64,000 nt of DNA from Euptelea pleiosperma. Taxonomy: Eukaryota > Streptophyta > Magnoliopsida > Ranunculales > Eupteleaceae. The position numbers were made by a program, and so were the translations under genes. The first letter of the stretch is position 1. Each line of letters begins with the position of its first letter. Where the stretch lies: contig CM068549.1 of NCBI GenBank assembly GCA_035048495.1, positions 19,067,103-19,131,102 of the forward strand, written 5' to 3'. This document shows positions 22,989 to 34,453 of this stretch, in pieces. The notes under the pieces were generated by a model. That model ran no database searches. It was not told the DNA's origin and was given only the letters and a program-made list of their open reading frames with translations.

Positions 22989-23134
22989 GCTTGGAGGCTG
23001 AGTAAGCCTACCAAAGCAAAGAGAAGAGAACTTACAACAACAAAGAGCTAAAAAGAAAGACGCTTGGAGGCTGAGTAAGCCTACCAAAGCAAAGAGAAGA
23101 GAACTTACAACAACAAAGAGCTAAAAAGAAAGAC
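22989..23134 (-). repeat. 73-bp tandem duplication in LINE-B 3' UTR
   Basis: Two adjacent, essentially identical 73-bp units start 'gcttggaggctgagtaagcc' at 22989 and 23062. The near-perfect identity suggests a recent duplication, or one already present in the source element. Confidence 0.85.
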
Positions 23135-23399
23135 GAAAAAAGAAAGAAAGAAACACCAACCACAAGGCAACTCAATTTCTCCCCAACAAAGACGACCACC
23201 CAAACACCAAATCCTCAAATCTAACACCCCTCCCTTCATCGTACAATCTAACCCAAGAAAAATAAGCCCTCAAATTTCTAGCAAAATCGCTTCAGGGGAA
23301 GAATTTCTACCCTCAAAGACCCTACCGTTACGCTCTCTCCAAATTCCCCATAAGATAGCTAGTGGGGTTAGAGCCCACAATCTCTTACCAACCCCTTCA

Positions 23400-25990
23400 A
23401 ACTCTTTACATTGCCAAGCCGATAGCAAAGCTTTGAATGTCGACGGAATAGCCCAACTGTAGCCAAAAATCTCTACTAAACTCTGACTAGATCAGCCATG
23501 CCACTCTACAATGAAGGAAAATGTGATCACTGGATTCACCACTCTCTAAGCACATGGGGCAATGATCTACCACACCAATGCCTCTCCTCCATAAGAAGTC
23601 CATAGTCTAAACTCTACCATGGGCCACACACCGAGCCAAGAAACGGACTTTGGAGGGAGCTCTATTGCCCCATACCTTAGCCGCAGGGAAAGCTTCTATC
23701 TCACACTCTTCTAAAGCCTCGTAGAAGGACCGAATAGAGAAAATTCATTTATGATCATGATTCCACCATCCGACATCTTCTGCTTGGCTAAGGGAGGGTG
23801 CATTCCCCACTTTCTCGAGGAAATTCGCCACTTGGGATGATTCTCCATCGTTTAGGTTCCGACGAAAGCCGAAATCCCAAGCCGGTAAAACGTCACCTGC
23901 AACCTGCATCTCACATACAATAGCCAATTTTTTGCTAGAAATAGAATAAAGATCATTAAATTCAAATTCCAGCCTAACCTCAGGACACCAAATGTCTTTC
24001 CAGAATAAAATTCTATTGCCTTTTCCTACCTTGAAAACCACCCGTTCCTCGAATTTATGCAAACCTCTCATAATCCCTCTCCAAACCCCACACCCATAAG
24101 GACTTCTAGGAATCCTATTGACCCAGACTGTGATGCTCTCACCACACCTCCCGACTATAACGTTACGCCATAAGCTATCTCTCTCTAGCCCAAATCCCCA
24201 AAGCCACTTACCTCTAAGAGCTTCACACATGCTTCTAAGTTTGCGAATTCCTAAGCCACCTTTCTCTCTGGATTTCATGACATGCCTCCAACCAACTAGA
24301 CACAACTTTCGCCCTTCACCGGACCCACTCCAGAGAAAGTTCCTCATGATTCTAACTATCATCTTCTCCACACTCACAGGCATCGCAAAGAGGGACATAT
24401 AATAAATCGGTAAGCTAGAAAGTGTGCTCTTGAAAAGCACCAATCTACCTCCTTTGGACAAGAATTTGGCTTTCTACTTAGACAGACAATTATTCAAGCG
24501 TTCTAACACTGGATCCCAAATGGCCTTGCTCCTATAACTAGCCCCTAATGGTAAACCCAGATATGTGGACGGCAAGGATCCAATCCGACATTGCAAAATG
24601 GAAGCGACATCCTCCACACCTTCTGCTCCACCAATCTCATAAACGTCAGACTTCATAAGATTAATGTAGAGGCCAGAAACAGCCTCAAAACAACAAATGA
24701 GACCTCTAAGATAAATTGTGTCCGCTATACCACCTTGGAGGAAAATAATAGTGTCATCGGCAAACTGAAGATGTGAAACAATTGGGCCTCTATCCCCGAC
24801 GCTAAAACCTGTCAGGCAACCTTGCGCAACTGCGCGCCTCATCATACGCCCAAAAACTTCAACCACAAGGACGAACAAAAAAGGGGATAGCGGATCACCC
24901 TGACATAACCCTCTAGTGCTCCTGAAGAAACCGGCTGGGGAACCGTTAACAAGCACCGAAAATGAAGCTGTCAAGATACATCTCATAATCCAACCCCTCC
25001 ATTTACTTCCAAACCCCATTCGATCCATGACATAATCCAAAAATCCCTAATTCACATGATCAAATGCCTTCTCCATGTCCAACTTAAAAACAAACCCGGG
25101 TCTATTCTCTTTAGATCGTAAATCCAAACACTCATTGGCAACCAATACACAATCAAGAATCTGCCTCCCTGGGACGAAGGCACCCTGCTCGTTAGAAACA
25201 ACCGAAGTCATAACATTGCGTAGCCTGAGAGCTAACACCTTGGCCACATTTTTATAAACACTCTCCACAAGACTGATGGGCCTATAATTGGAAATGCTCT
25301 CTGCCCCTTGCTTCTTAGGGACAATGGTGATAAATGTGCAGTTAGAAGCTTGATCCAAGAAATTATTTTCTTGAAAATCTTTCACCATGTTCATGAAGTC
25401 GGGCCCCACAATCTCCCAACAGGATTTCAAGAAGGCTAAAGTGAATCCATCTGGTCCAGGGGCCTTGTCACCTTCTAATGACTCTATAGCTCTAACCACC
25501 TCATCCTCGGAGATGTTCCTCTCCAACATCTCTCTCTGCCCTTGATCAATACTCAAAAATTCAAGACCGTCGCATCTAGGTCTAAAGTAGTGCCTTTCCC
25601 GATATAGCTCCGAGTAGAAACTACTGATACCACTTCTCATCTCTTCTTCATCCCTAAGTTCGCGATCTCCTATTTTGATAAAATCTAGGGAATTGACCCT
25701 TCTTCTAGCATTAGCGATCCTATGCAAGAATTTTGTATTGTTATCCCCTTCCTTTAACCACTTGACTCTCGATCTCTGCTTCCATCTGATCTCCTCTAAT
25801 CTTAGAATCGATTGTAACCCCTCTCTCAACCTGCTCCTTTTACCTCTATCCACCAAGCTGATGTCTTCTTCCTCTTCCTTTTTATCCAAAGATAGAATTT
25901 CCTCTAAGAGATCATCCCTCTTCTTCTCTACCCTCTTAAACTCATCAATGCTCCATAACTTGATTTTCTTCTTTAGCTCTCTAAGCTTCT
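23400..25990 (-). pseudogene. LINE-B ORF2: reverse transcriptase and zf-RVT
   Basis: The L1-type reverse transcriptase reads from 25990 leftward. Landmarks are [46 protein letters not shown], the [13 protein letters not shown] palm strand, GLCQGDPLSPFLF and the catalytic FADD near 24770. It continues through YLGLPLG, LSKGGRL and the zf-RVT region (CPMCLESGESSDHIF) to about 23400. In-frame stops lie at 25047, 24474, 23745 and 23607 (plus-strand position of the first base). Most replace a tryptophan. The frame is otherwise preserved. Confidence 0.85.
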
Positions 25991-26036
25991 TCCTAAAAAC
26001 TATGCCCGGTCTCCCATCTATCTCAAAACTCCCCCA

Positions 26037-26825
26037 TCACTCCTTCACTTTATTACAGAAGTTCGGCTCTTTAAGCCACATATTCTCAAACCTAAACGGA
26101 CGAGGTCTAAAAGAGACATCCCCCATCTGAAGCAAGATAGGTGAGTGATCTGAGGCTGGCTTGGGAAGAATGGACTGCCTGATGTTCGAGAAAAGATCTT
26201 CCCAAGAATCAGATATCAAAAACCTATCAAGTCTGCACATCACAACATGTTCTTGGTGGTTCGACCACGTGAATCTACCCCCTTGGAATGGAAGATCTAT
26301 CGAGGAATAAGATTCCACAAACTCATTAAAATCTCTCATGCTCCTCGTGAAGGTACTACCTCCTCTCTTTTCGTCTCTAAATCTGATAACATTAAAATCA
26401 CCACACACACACCAAGGGCCCTCCCATAAGCCCCTCACATCAATTAGCTCTACCCACATTTGATGTCTTTCTTGCCTAGAGTTGGGTCCACAGACCCCGG
26501 TGAAGATAAATATTGAACCAGTTGGCTTTAGGCGATAAAAAATAGAGATCGAAAATGCACCCACAAGACTATCTAGCACCTCCAATTCTTGATTATCCCA
26601 AATCACCAAAATACCTCCGGATAAACCGATCGCTAGAAGTTGACAATAATCACGGTCTCTAGACCCCCACATTTCCTTAACAACTCTCTCTTCAACCATC
26701 TCCATCTTAGTTTCTTGAAGGACCACAATTTTACACTTCCACTTTGAGATCAAACTTTTCACCAAAACTCTATGATTTCTAGAGTTTAGACTGCGTACAT
26801 TCCATGATAGAAAGTTAAGCTGCAT
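26037..26825 (-). pseudogene. LINE-B ORF2 start: apurinic-type endonuclease
   Basis: The EEP endonuclease that nicks target DNA for LINE insertion. The likely ORF2 start is the ATG at 26825 (MQLNFLSWNVRSLN), overlapping the end of ORF1 by 11 bases. Motifs in order are SWNVRSLN, VVLQETK, SGGILVIWDN, VCGDFNVIRF, RFTWSN, RLDRFLIS and the terminal SDHSPILL. The catalytic Asn, Glu, Asp, Asn, Asp and His positions are all present. A TGA at 26037-26039 ends the open segment where WGSF follows; the frame continues unshifted into the reverse transcriptase. Confidence 0.88.
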
Positions 26826-29040
26826 ATCTAACTTTAGGGATCCTCCCTCTCTTTCCAAGCCTTGACACTTCACCTTCTCCACTCATAAGATCACAGCTAA
26901 TACGGTGCAATTCCCTAGCTAGTCTCGAAGCACTTCGACCTGGAGAGGAAACTGTCTCTTGGACTAGCCTCCCTCCACCAACTTCCACCATGGGCCTCTC
27001 ACTTTCCTCCTGCCTGGGAGGCTCAACATCCTGCTCAGAAATACAAATCTGTCTACCCTGATCAACTAGGCAGAAAGCTAGATCAACTGAAACGTCCCTG
27101 CTCATTTCATCTGCAATACTACTACCCTGCCTACCTCTGATAATGCTAGCAAGGAGCTCTTAAGCCTCTCTGTCGTGTCTTGTCCAAGAGAGACCTAGAC
27201 TTGCCCCAATGCCCATGATATGACAAAGAAGCCAAGAGGTTGATTCAAATCTAATCCCTACCTCCTGCTCCACTAACTGAGAGTCTACTTTAATGTTTTC
27301 ATTTCCAACTAACGGTAGGCCACTTTGATCCAAATCGACTTCAAACTTACTTGACTCACCCGGGCACTTGAGATTCCTAATTATTTGATTCCCTGAGTTT
27401 TTGGAAGGGGTCTGGAGTTCATTATTGCATAAATTGGCCAAAGCATGCACTAAAGAAGCAGAATTAACAATAAAAGACAAAGTACCGGCTTGACATACCT
27501 GTTCCGACGGCCTAGCTGGGAGAATGCAACCACCCTGAATCAATAGAACACAATCATCAGGTGATGGGTTAATCAATTCAGAAACCTCTGCTGGCTCTCT
27601 TTCAAAAACAATAGAAGACATGAGATTGTCTTCCTTCCCTGAAGCCGAGGATGTGATCTCAACGAGCGCCCCTTCCAAGGTAGAACCTCTCACCAAGCTC
27701 TGTCGTAGGTGAATTTCCTGATTGTAATTCTCATCACTTGCCTTTATCTGTTGAAGCTCCTGATTGAATATGCGGCACCTTTGGATTGAGGTTTGCTGTC
27801 CAATGTTGCATGGCACGGCAAGCTCACCAACCAATTGTTGATGCACCAACTGTTCTGTTGCCCTCTGACCCGTTGGTACCTCTTTAGTTAGCTTCCCAAC
27901 CTCAAAAACAAAAGGCCTCCTCACGATCTCAACCTCCTCTACAATCTCAACGTCCCTAGCTTCAGTCACAATTCCTGTCTTAGAAACATTAGTAACACTA
28001 GCAGACACCCCTAACCCAGCCCTCCCCAAGGATGACACAACCCTTTCACTACCCTCACTCAACCCAAAACTTGTCACTAATACCCCCACCGGACTTGGAG
28101 GAATTAATGTCTTACCACCCAATATACCTATTTGGGCCTGCTCCTCGGACGAATTGGCCAAAAAGCCGACAGACTCCCTACCCTCTGACTCATGGCACCC
28201 CGCTCTACTCAAACCCAAGTCCCGAATGCAACATTGATCGTCATTACTCAAGCCCAAATCAGAAGAGATAGGCTCACTACCCACTGACCCAACTTGACAC
28301 AACTTCAGCAGGCCCACCCCTAAACCCAGCCCAGACCTCAAGCCCACAAAGGATTCATCCAATGGTAAATTAGAGATAGATGAGCTGTCATGCCCAACAC
28401 CTTCAACACCCACCTTTTCTGCCACTTCACACTGATTGGATAGCTTATTTTGAAAAGAGTCATGCTCTAGTTGGTCACCTTCAACACCCACCTCTTTTGC
28501 CACTTCACTCTGATTTGATAGCTTATTTTGAAAAGAGTCATGCCCTAGTTGGCCATGCTCTAGGCTCCTTTTTCCTATGCACGACACAATATCCCTATCC
28601 TTGCTAACACCGTCAAAATTGACTCCATGCCCACTGCTACAAGTTTTTTGCTTGTCTAGCTTTGATATAGGGTCAACCGCCGATCGTAGAATGGAGACGC
28701 CATCCCCACTGCTATTCCCAGCTATAAGCAAGCTACTGCCTTGGCCTACCTCCCTACTTTCTCTACCATTCTGATCACCCACTGTAACCTCAGCATAAGT
28801 CTTTTGCTTTCCTTCATCCACGCCACCTGGACACCTGTCAACATCATCCCTGACCTTATGCTCAAAGCCATTACCGATCCTCCTTGCCTCCAAGGTCGCT
28901 GCTACTTGACCTGCCTCCTTTGGCACTTCTGGAATCAATCTTACCTGGTATGTAGTGCCTTTATCACACACTCTAACCTCCTTTGGCACCTGAGATGCTT
29001 CTCCTTTGACTTTGATGCGAGAGGGGTGAACAAACTGTTG
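26815..29040 (-). pseudogene. LINE-B ORF1, C-terminal part
   Basis: One frame is open from the truncation point (about 29040, QQFVHPSRIKVKG) to a TAA at 27160-27162, and continues unshifted to 26815, ending GRIPKVRYAA. It is low in recognisable domains, rich in Ser, Glu and Gly, and has an internal repeat near residues 150-200 (HDSFQNKLSNQ twice). This matches the variable tail that follows the zinc knuckle in plant LINE ORF1 proteins. The N-terminal part is absent. The 609-codon segment should not be taken for a host gene. Confidence 0.75.
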
Positions 29041-29045
29041 AGAAT

Positions 29046-29306
29046 GTTATAACCATGGTCCCAGCCAAAAAACGCAGACTCTCTCCTTCCGACGAGGCAG
29101 CTGAACATGATTATGAACATATCTCCCAGGAGGCTGGTCAGGCTAGCGAGATTTCAGAAATGCATCACATCCGGGTAAGCTCTTTCCTTTGTCTATCAAT
29201 TTCTTTAGTAACAATTTTCGTTTGGTGGACTCTATCTAAGTCCAACCCCTCTCTTTCACGGGCGTGGGTGGCAGGCCCTTATCCGTCCCCACGGACCAGA
29301 TGTTGA
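29046..29306 (+). pseudogene. LINE-A ORF1, 3' end beyond LINE-B
   Basis: The ORF1 frame resumes as ENVITMVPAKKRRLSPSDEA, with a basic PAKKRR cluster that could be a nuclear signal. It runs to a TGA at 29304-29306, immediately before the endonuclease of ORF2. Confidence 0.7.
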
Positions 29307-29308
29307 TT

Positions 29309-30055
29309 ACGGCTTGGAATTGTTGAGGGAGTGGAAAACCCTTGACAATTCGGGCTTTGAAAACCCACATCCGTGAAAGAGACCCAGATCTTATCTTTCT
29401 CTCAGAAACGAAGACAAATATGGGAAATTGTGGCATTCTTGCCAAAAAGCTTGGTTTTGTTCAGTTTACAGTAGTGGAAGCGACTGGTTAGAATGGAGGG
29501 CTATTAGTTCTATGGAAATCCGGCATTCATGTGGATATTCTTTACAAGAATCAGTGGGGAATTCATTTAACTATCCGATCGGAACCATCTTACTCTCATT
29601 GGCTTCTTTCCCTCATCTATGGGGATCCTCGTTCTGCATACAGGAAAAATTTATGGAGAGACCTTAGTTCTCGAGCTCAACATCATGTGGGTCCTTGGGT
29701 TATCATTGGTGATTTTAATGAGCTATCATATGCCTGGGAAAAAAAGGCGAGTTCATCTACTACTCTCAGAACCAATCAGTACCACCTGGATTTCCTTCAC
29801 CAATTCGATTTTTCTGACCTGGGTTTCGTGGGTACTCCGTTCACTTGGTCGAATAAAAGAGGAGACATAGCAAATATCAAAGAACGATTAGATAAAGCGT
29901 TTGCCAATTCCCAATGGAGATTTCTCTTCCTAGACGCGCAAGTAATTCATCTGTCCTCCCATACTTCTGACCACTGTCCAATCATGCTCAACACAAATCC
30001 AGATCCTATGAAATTGTCTCGCCCTTTCCACTTTTTTTTCCATGTGGGCAGATAA
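29309..30055 (+). pseudogene. LINE-A ORF2 start: apurinic-type endonuclease
   Basis: The frame begins near ITAWNC and continues through DLIFLSETKT, GGLLVLWKSG, WVIIGDFNEL, FTWSNKRGD, RLDKAFAN and HTSDHCPIML, all the EEP endonuclease landmarks. A TGA after WNC and a TAG before NGGLL interrupt it. The run of eight T near 30029-30036 shifts the frame: MWADNPKCSQIIEESW continues in another frame. Confidence 0.85.
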
Positions 30056-30079
30056 TCCCAAATGCAGTCAAATCATTGA

Positions 30080-31998
30080 AGAATCTTGGCAAAAAGTTTT
30101 TCAAGGTCCTCTCCCTTATCAAATCCATCAGAAACTGGGGTACACCAAAAATAGCATCAAGAAGTGGAATTCCCAGAACGGCAGTCCCTTAAAACAACTG
30201 ATCTAAAACTTTCAAGCCAACCTGGCCCAAATCCAGCCCAGTCCTCCCTCTCAGGCAAATCTTCACAAGGAGCACACTCTAGCCAAACAATTGGATACTG
30301 CGATGGCCAATGAAAAGAGATTCTGGCGAGACAAATCCAGGGAAAATTGGGTAAAACATGGGAATAAAAACACTAGATTTTTCCATCTATCCACCTTGAT
30401 CAAAAGAAGAAAAAACAAATAGAGTGGATTAAAGATGCTACCGGCCATCATCGCCACACCAGATTGGAGATTGAAAAGACATTTGTCAATTACTTCAAGA
30501 ATCTCTTCACCACATCTCAACCGTCAGAGTTTGCCTACCTTCAACACCTCAACCTTCCAACTCTGTCAGAAGAAGACAATCTTTGTCTTACTCGGCCGGT
30601 GATAATGGAGGAGGTCGAAGCGGCTGTTTTTGCGTTAGGTCCTACCAAAGCTCCCGGACCTGATGGTTTTACAGCCCTCTTTTATCAGAAGTTCTGGTCT
30701 ATCATTCAAGATGACATCTTTAAATTGGTTCATGAAGTAATGTCAACCGATTGCCCCTTACAGGTGGTGAATCAAACTTCCATTGCTCTCGTCCCGAAAA
30801 TTGAGGCACCCGAAACTCCCCACCATTTCCGTCCTATTAGTCTTCGTAACGTAAGTTACAAGGTCATTGCCAAACTCCTCACGGCCCGTCTTCGACTCAT
30901 CCTTCCCCGCTTAATATCTGTTCATCAAGGAGCCTTTATAAAAGGTCGACAAATCTCCGACAATATTATCTTGGCACAAGAAATCATGAAGGTGATCTCA
31001 GCAAAAAGAAAGGGCAATCAGGATTCATGGCCATTAAACTTGATATGTCCAAGGGCTACGACCGCGTCGAATGGCCTTTTCTTATACAGGTCATGCACAC
31101 GATGGGTTTTGCTAAATAATGGATCCCTCTTACCACCCGCTGTGTCACTTCTCCATCCTTCTCGATCAAACTCAATGGGTCTCCCTTTGGCTACTTCCAT
31201 CCTTCACGTGGCCTACGCCAAGGAGATCCTCTCTCTCCTCTCCTATTCCTATTGTGTATGAATGTTTTCTCCCACATTCTGCTCCATGAAGAATTCAAAA
31301 ATCATTTACATGGTTTGAAAATTGGTCGCTCATGCCCTCCCATCTCACACCTTCTATTTGCCGATGATTGTATGATATTTTGTAAAGCAAATCTGGTTGA
31401 TGCTCGCTTTCTTAAAGATTGCATGACGCTCTTCTGCTCGATGTCGGGACAATAGGTCAACTTGGACAAATCCGAAATTACCTTCAGCCCAAACCTGCAC
31501 CGACGACACCGGAAAGCTATTTCTCAAATCCTTCAAATCAAAAGGCTCCAAATAGCGGAAAAGTATCTGGGCACCCTCCTGTTTATTGGTAAATCCAAAA
31601 CCAAAGCTCTACAAACATGTCTCTCTCGTCTTCAGTCTCCTACGGTTGGATGGAGAGAAAAATTTCTGTCTCAAGCGGGGAAATTGGTTATGATCAAGGC
31701 TGTAGCCAACTCCATTCCCACTTATCTCATGCAAACCTTTTTGTTTCCCAAGAAAACCTGTGCCCAGATGGATTCGACTATCAACAAATTCTGGTGGGGC
31801 GGTGAGAATCCAACAGCTACCCTTCGACTTACCAACTGGGGATCCATCTGCAAAGCTACCAACCTAGGAGGTCTTGGTTTTCGATGCTTCCGACAAGCTA
31901 ATCTAGCACTCCTCTTCAAAACGATATGGCGCCTCATCCATCAGCCAGATTCTTCCCTCTCGTCAATGGGATCAGACAAAGCTGGACTCATTATTTGA
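30080..31998 (+). pseudogene. LINE-A ORF2: reverse transcriptase
   Basis: Landmarks are [45 protein letters not shown], then after a shift near 31020 KLDMSKGYDRVEW, RGLRQGDPLSPLLF and the catalytic FADD near 31360. KYLGTLLFIGKSK, GWREKFLSQAGKLVMI and NKFWWG complete the thumb and connection. Stops follow FAK (about 31116) and MSGQ (about 31453). The sequence between 30056 and 30460 is the linker and is more decayed. Confidence 0.85.
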
Positions 31999-32005
31999 TC
32001 CGTCT

Positions 32006-33110
32006 ATGGCGACATCTATAAAATCCATCCCTCTCCGACTTATCTGGGTCCCCCATACACAAGGTACCTTCACGACCAAATCAGCATACCATTCGCTAAC
32101 AGCAGAATTTTCCATCCCCATTCCTCTCACTCTTCGCAACTTTCCTTGGAAGCAGATATGGAAACTTCAAATTCCCCGTCGTGCTCAATTCTTTATTTGG
32201 CGTCTGCTTCGTAATATTCTCCCGACAAAAGTTGCCCCCGACTCTAGAATCCCATCGATTTCCCCCCACTGTCCGCGCTGTCAACACCATTCTGAGATGG
32301 CCTTTCATGCTCTTTTCAACTGTCCTATAAGCGCCAAGGCATGGTATGCATCAAATCTATCCCTTCGTACGTCCCACCTTTCAAACCAAGATCTTGGGGA
32401 ATGGTTAACCGGCATTTTAACGGTTTCATCAGAGGATAACGAAGGTGACAGCTTCAATCGCAATTATGTGTGCATTTTGCTTTGGAGATTATGGTATCTT
32501 CGAAACGACATTATTCATGGTCACATGCACAAGAACCCGTTTCAGATCCTCCAAACCATTTCAGTCTATATCACCCCTGCCACCATACAGTCTTCTCCAA
32601 CCAAAGCTACGGCTAAAATGGTCCCCTCCGATTGGGACTCTCAAGTTAAACACAGATGCTTCTTGGAATTGCAACACCGGTGTCTCAGGCTTGGGTTTTA
32701 TTCTAAGGAATCATTCTAATCATTGCATTCTGGCAGGCGGAACTAGAACCAAAGCACACTCAGAAGAAGAAGCTGAAACCAGAGCCATCAAATGGGCACT
32801 AAACGTGATATGGCCTCTTCAAGGCGGTTCTCTGATCGTAGAAGCCGATGCACAGAATGTTATCTCAAATCTGCACAACAGATCTTTTGACGTGGGTTGG
32901 TCATCCATAGCCCATCTGATGGATATTTTAGAACTTTATTCTCCTACTTCTTCTCTATCTTTTGTTTATACGCTGAGATCCGTTAATGGCTCGGCTCATA
33001 CTATTGCCTCTAAGGCATCTTCTTTTTTGGACCCTTTTTTTTGGAGTTCTGACCTCCCCTCCTGGCTCTCAGAAGTCATTAAGGTCGATGGAGCTTGTTC
33101 CCGTTTTTAA
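32006..33110 (+). pseudogene. LINE-A ORF2 end: zf-RVT and RNase H-like domain
   Basis: The zf-RVT segment reads FTTKSAYHSL, WKLQIPRRAQFFIWRLL, CPRCQHHSEMAFHALFNC. A frameshift before about 32620 leads into an RVT_3 RNase H fold: LKLNTDASW (Asp), EEEAETRAIKWAL (Glu), IVEADAQNVISNL (Asp) and VNGSAHTIAS (His). The reading frame ends at 33110, 20 bases before the poly-A tail. Confidence 0.82.
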
Positions 33111-33254
33111 TATCTATATAGCTTGCTTACAAAAAAAAAAAAACCATTTTCTATATGTCAAGAAATTGTTCAAAAGATCAATGAATTTGTTCAGACTATA
33201 GAGACAAGAAACAAAGTGAACCACGAGAATCAAAAAATAAACCATGTTGGACAG

Positions 33255-33665
33255 TCAGAACATGGCCACCACTAAAAAGATCTTTTAATGGCGGTCACTA
33301 TCCATCGCTAAAAATAACCTGTAGCGACAGCCAAAGCTGCCCCCCGCTAAAAGTGCCATATAGCGACGATCACTAGCTGCCTATAAAAGTAACTTTTAGC
33401 GGCGGTCAATTTTGGCCGCCGTTGTACGACCATTAGCAACACAGCCAATGGCCGTCGGTGAATAAGGTATTAACCATATACGACTTGTTGGTCGTTGGAG
33501 AGGCACTTTTAGTCGTGGCCAGTTTTTGGTTTGGCCATCACTAAAACCTTTAGCGACGATATGATTAGCGGCGCCGGCATGCCCGGCGCTAAAAACCATA
33601 GCGACGGTTTTTTAAACCTATTGCAATGGTCATGGCCGTCAATAAAAGTCTTATTTCCTGTAGTG
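33255..33665. mobile_element. CACTA element terminus with subterminal repeats
   Basis: The block ends 'gtcttatttcctgtagtg' at 33665. On the other strand this reads CACTACAGGAAATAAGAC, a classical CACTA terminal repeat. Inward are repeated 'tagcgacg', 'agcggcgg' and 'cgctaaaa' motifs, as expected for subterminal transposase-binding arrays. It may be the right end of the element whose Transposase_24 fragment is at 20.7-21.2 kb, with LINE-A inserted between. Confidence 0.65.
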
Positions 33666-34079
33666 TGTTTTAAATTGCAACAACCAACATTTTATAAAGT
33701 GTTATGCTACATTAACATTTGAAAAAAGTGTGCATAATGGAAATAGCAGCAAATTAACAAAAGGAAAACGATGTATTGTACTACCTACTATAGCATTTTT
33801 CATCTTTAGGTCCAGAATGTTGGATGGTACTTGAGATTTGTGGTGTGAATCTCATGGACCATCTACAGTCTGAAGCTATGGACAACGGTCATTATGGATG
33901 ATGGTTGCATCCCATACGAAATTAGGAATCATCAAAAAGTCAAAGAAATGGAAAAGAAAATCTCTCGCAGAGAAGTCACTCAAAGTTTGACATGGTGCAC
34001 TCTTTCAAGAGTAAAACTTTGATAAAAGTGGACTATATTCGAGGCCGATGACAGCCTATATTATTAGCCACGTGGCACA
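33666..34079. other. Non-genic spacer
   Basis: It contains a diverged copy of the 'ggatggt.cttgag.tttgtgg..tg.atct' segment also found at 4800-4990, 7135-7320 and 13745-13800. No gene was seen. Confidence 0.5.
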
Positions 34080-34305
34080 TTCCATCAATAAGAGCTTTCT
34101 CCGAAACGTAGGAGTTATGACTACTCTTAGGCCCTGCTTCACTGCTTGGTTCACTTGCCACGATTTTGGAACTACACGCGATTGGTTGGGGGCATGCAAA
34201 TGAGCTGGGTGCAAGTGGTTGCCCAGCCCTTGCAACTCCATAAAGAAATGGATGCAAGCATGTGGCAAATGAGTGCATTGAGTTAGCTCAACTTGTTCTT
34301 CTCGA

Positions 34306-34331
34306 ATAATAATAATAATAATAATAATAAT
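34306..34331. repeat. (AAT)n microsatellite
   Basis: About nine uninterrupted aat units lie inside the Harbinger-like element, followed by A/T-rich sequence. Confidence 0.9.
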
Positions 34332-34453
34332 TTATTTTTTATTTTTATTATCAGAAAAATAGAAAAATAAAGAAAACAGAACAATAAAATTAAAATAAAA
34401 ATAAGGTGAAAAATAGAAAAAAATTAATTAAATCATAAAAAGAGAAGTACAAT

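Larger units (their letters stand above)
22957..29045 (-). mobile_element. LINE-B: 5'-truncated L1-type LINE inside LINE-A
   Basis: A minus-strand element whose poly-A tail is the T run at 22957-22963. Reading right to left it contains the 3' part of ORF1, ORF2 (endonuclease, reverse transcriptase, zf-RVT) and a 3' UTR with a 73-bp tandem repeat. It is truncated within ORF1, so the DUF4283 and knuckle region is missing. LINE-A's ORF1 resumes in the same frame on the far side (SNNLE, then ENVITMV), which fixes the nesting order. No clean target duplication was seen, only a shared 'agaa'. Repeated Trp-to-stop changes show it is dead. Confidence 0.88.
21247..33141 (+). mobile_element. LINE-A: near full-length L1-type LINE, split by LINE-B
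   Basis: The element has a 12-bp target duplication, aaccattttcta, at 21235-21246 and 33142-33153, and a 3' poly-A tail at 33131-33143. Its own sequence is 21247-22956 plus about 29046-33141, roughly 5.8 kb. In order it has a 5' UTR, ORF1 (DUF4283 and CCHC knuckle), the endonuclease, reverse transcriptase, zf-RVT and an RNase H-like domain. ORF1 has nonsense codons but keeps frame. ORF2 has stops and a few frameshifts, so the copy is dead. The RNase H domain places it in the plant L1 group that acquired one. Confidence 0.88.

Noticed and set aside
27160..28989. 609-codon minus-strand ORF as a host gene
   Set aside because: It lies in frame and order directly upstream of the LINE-B endonuclease and reverse transcriptase, so it is the ORF1 tail of that LINE.
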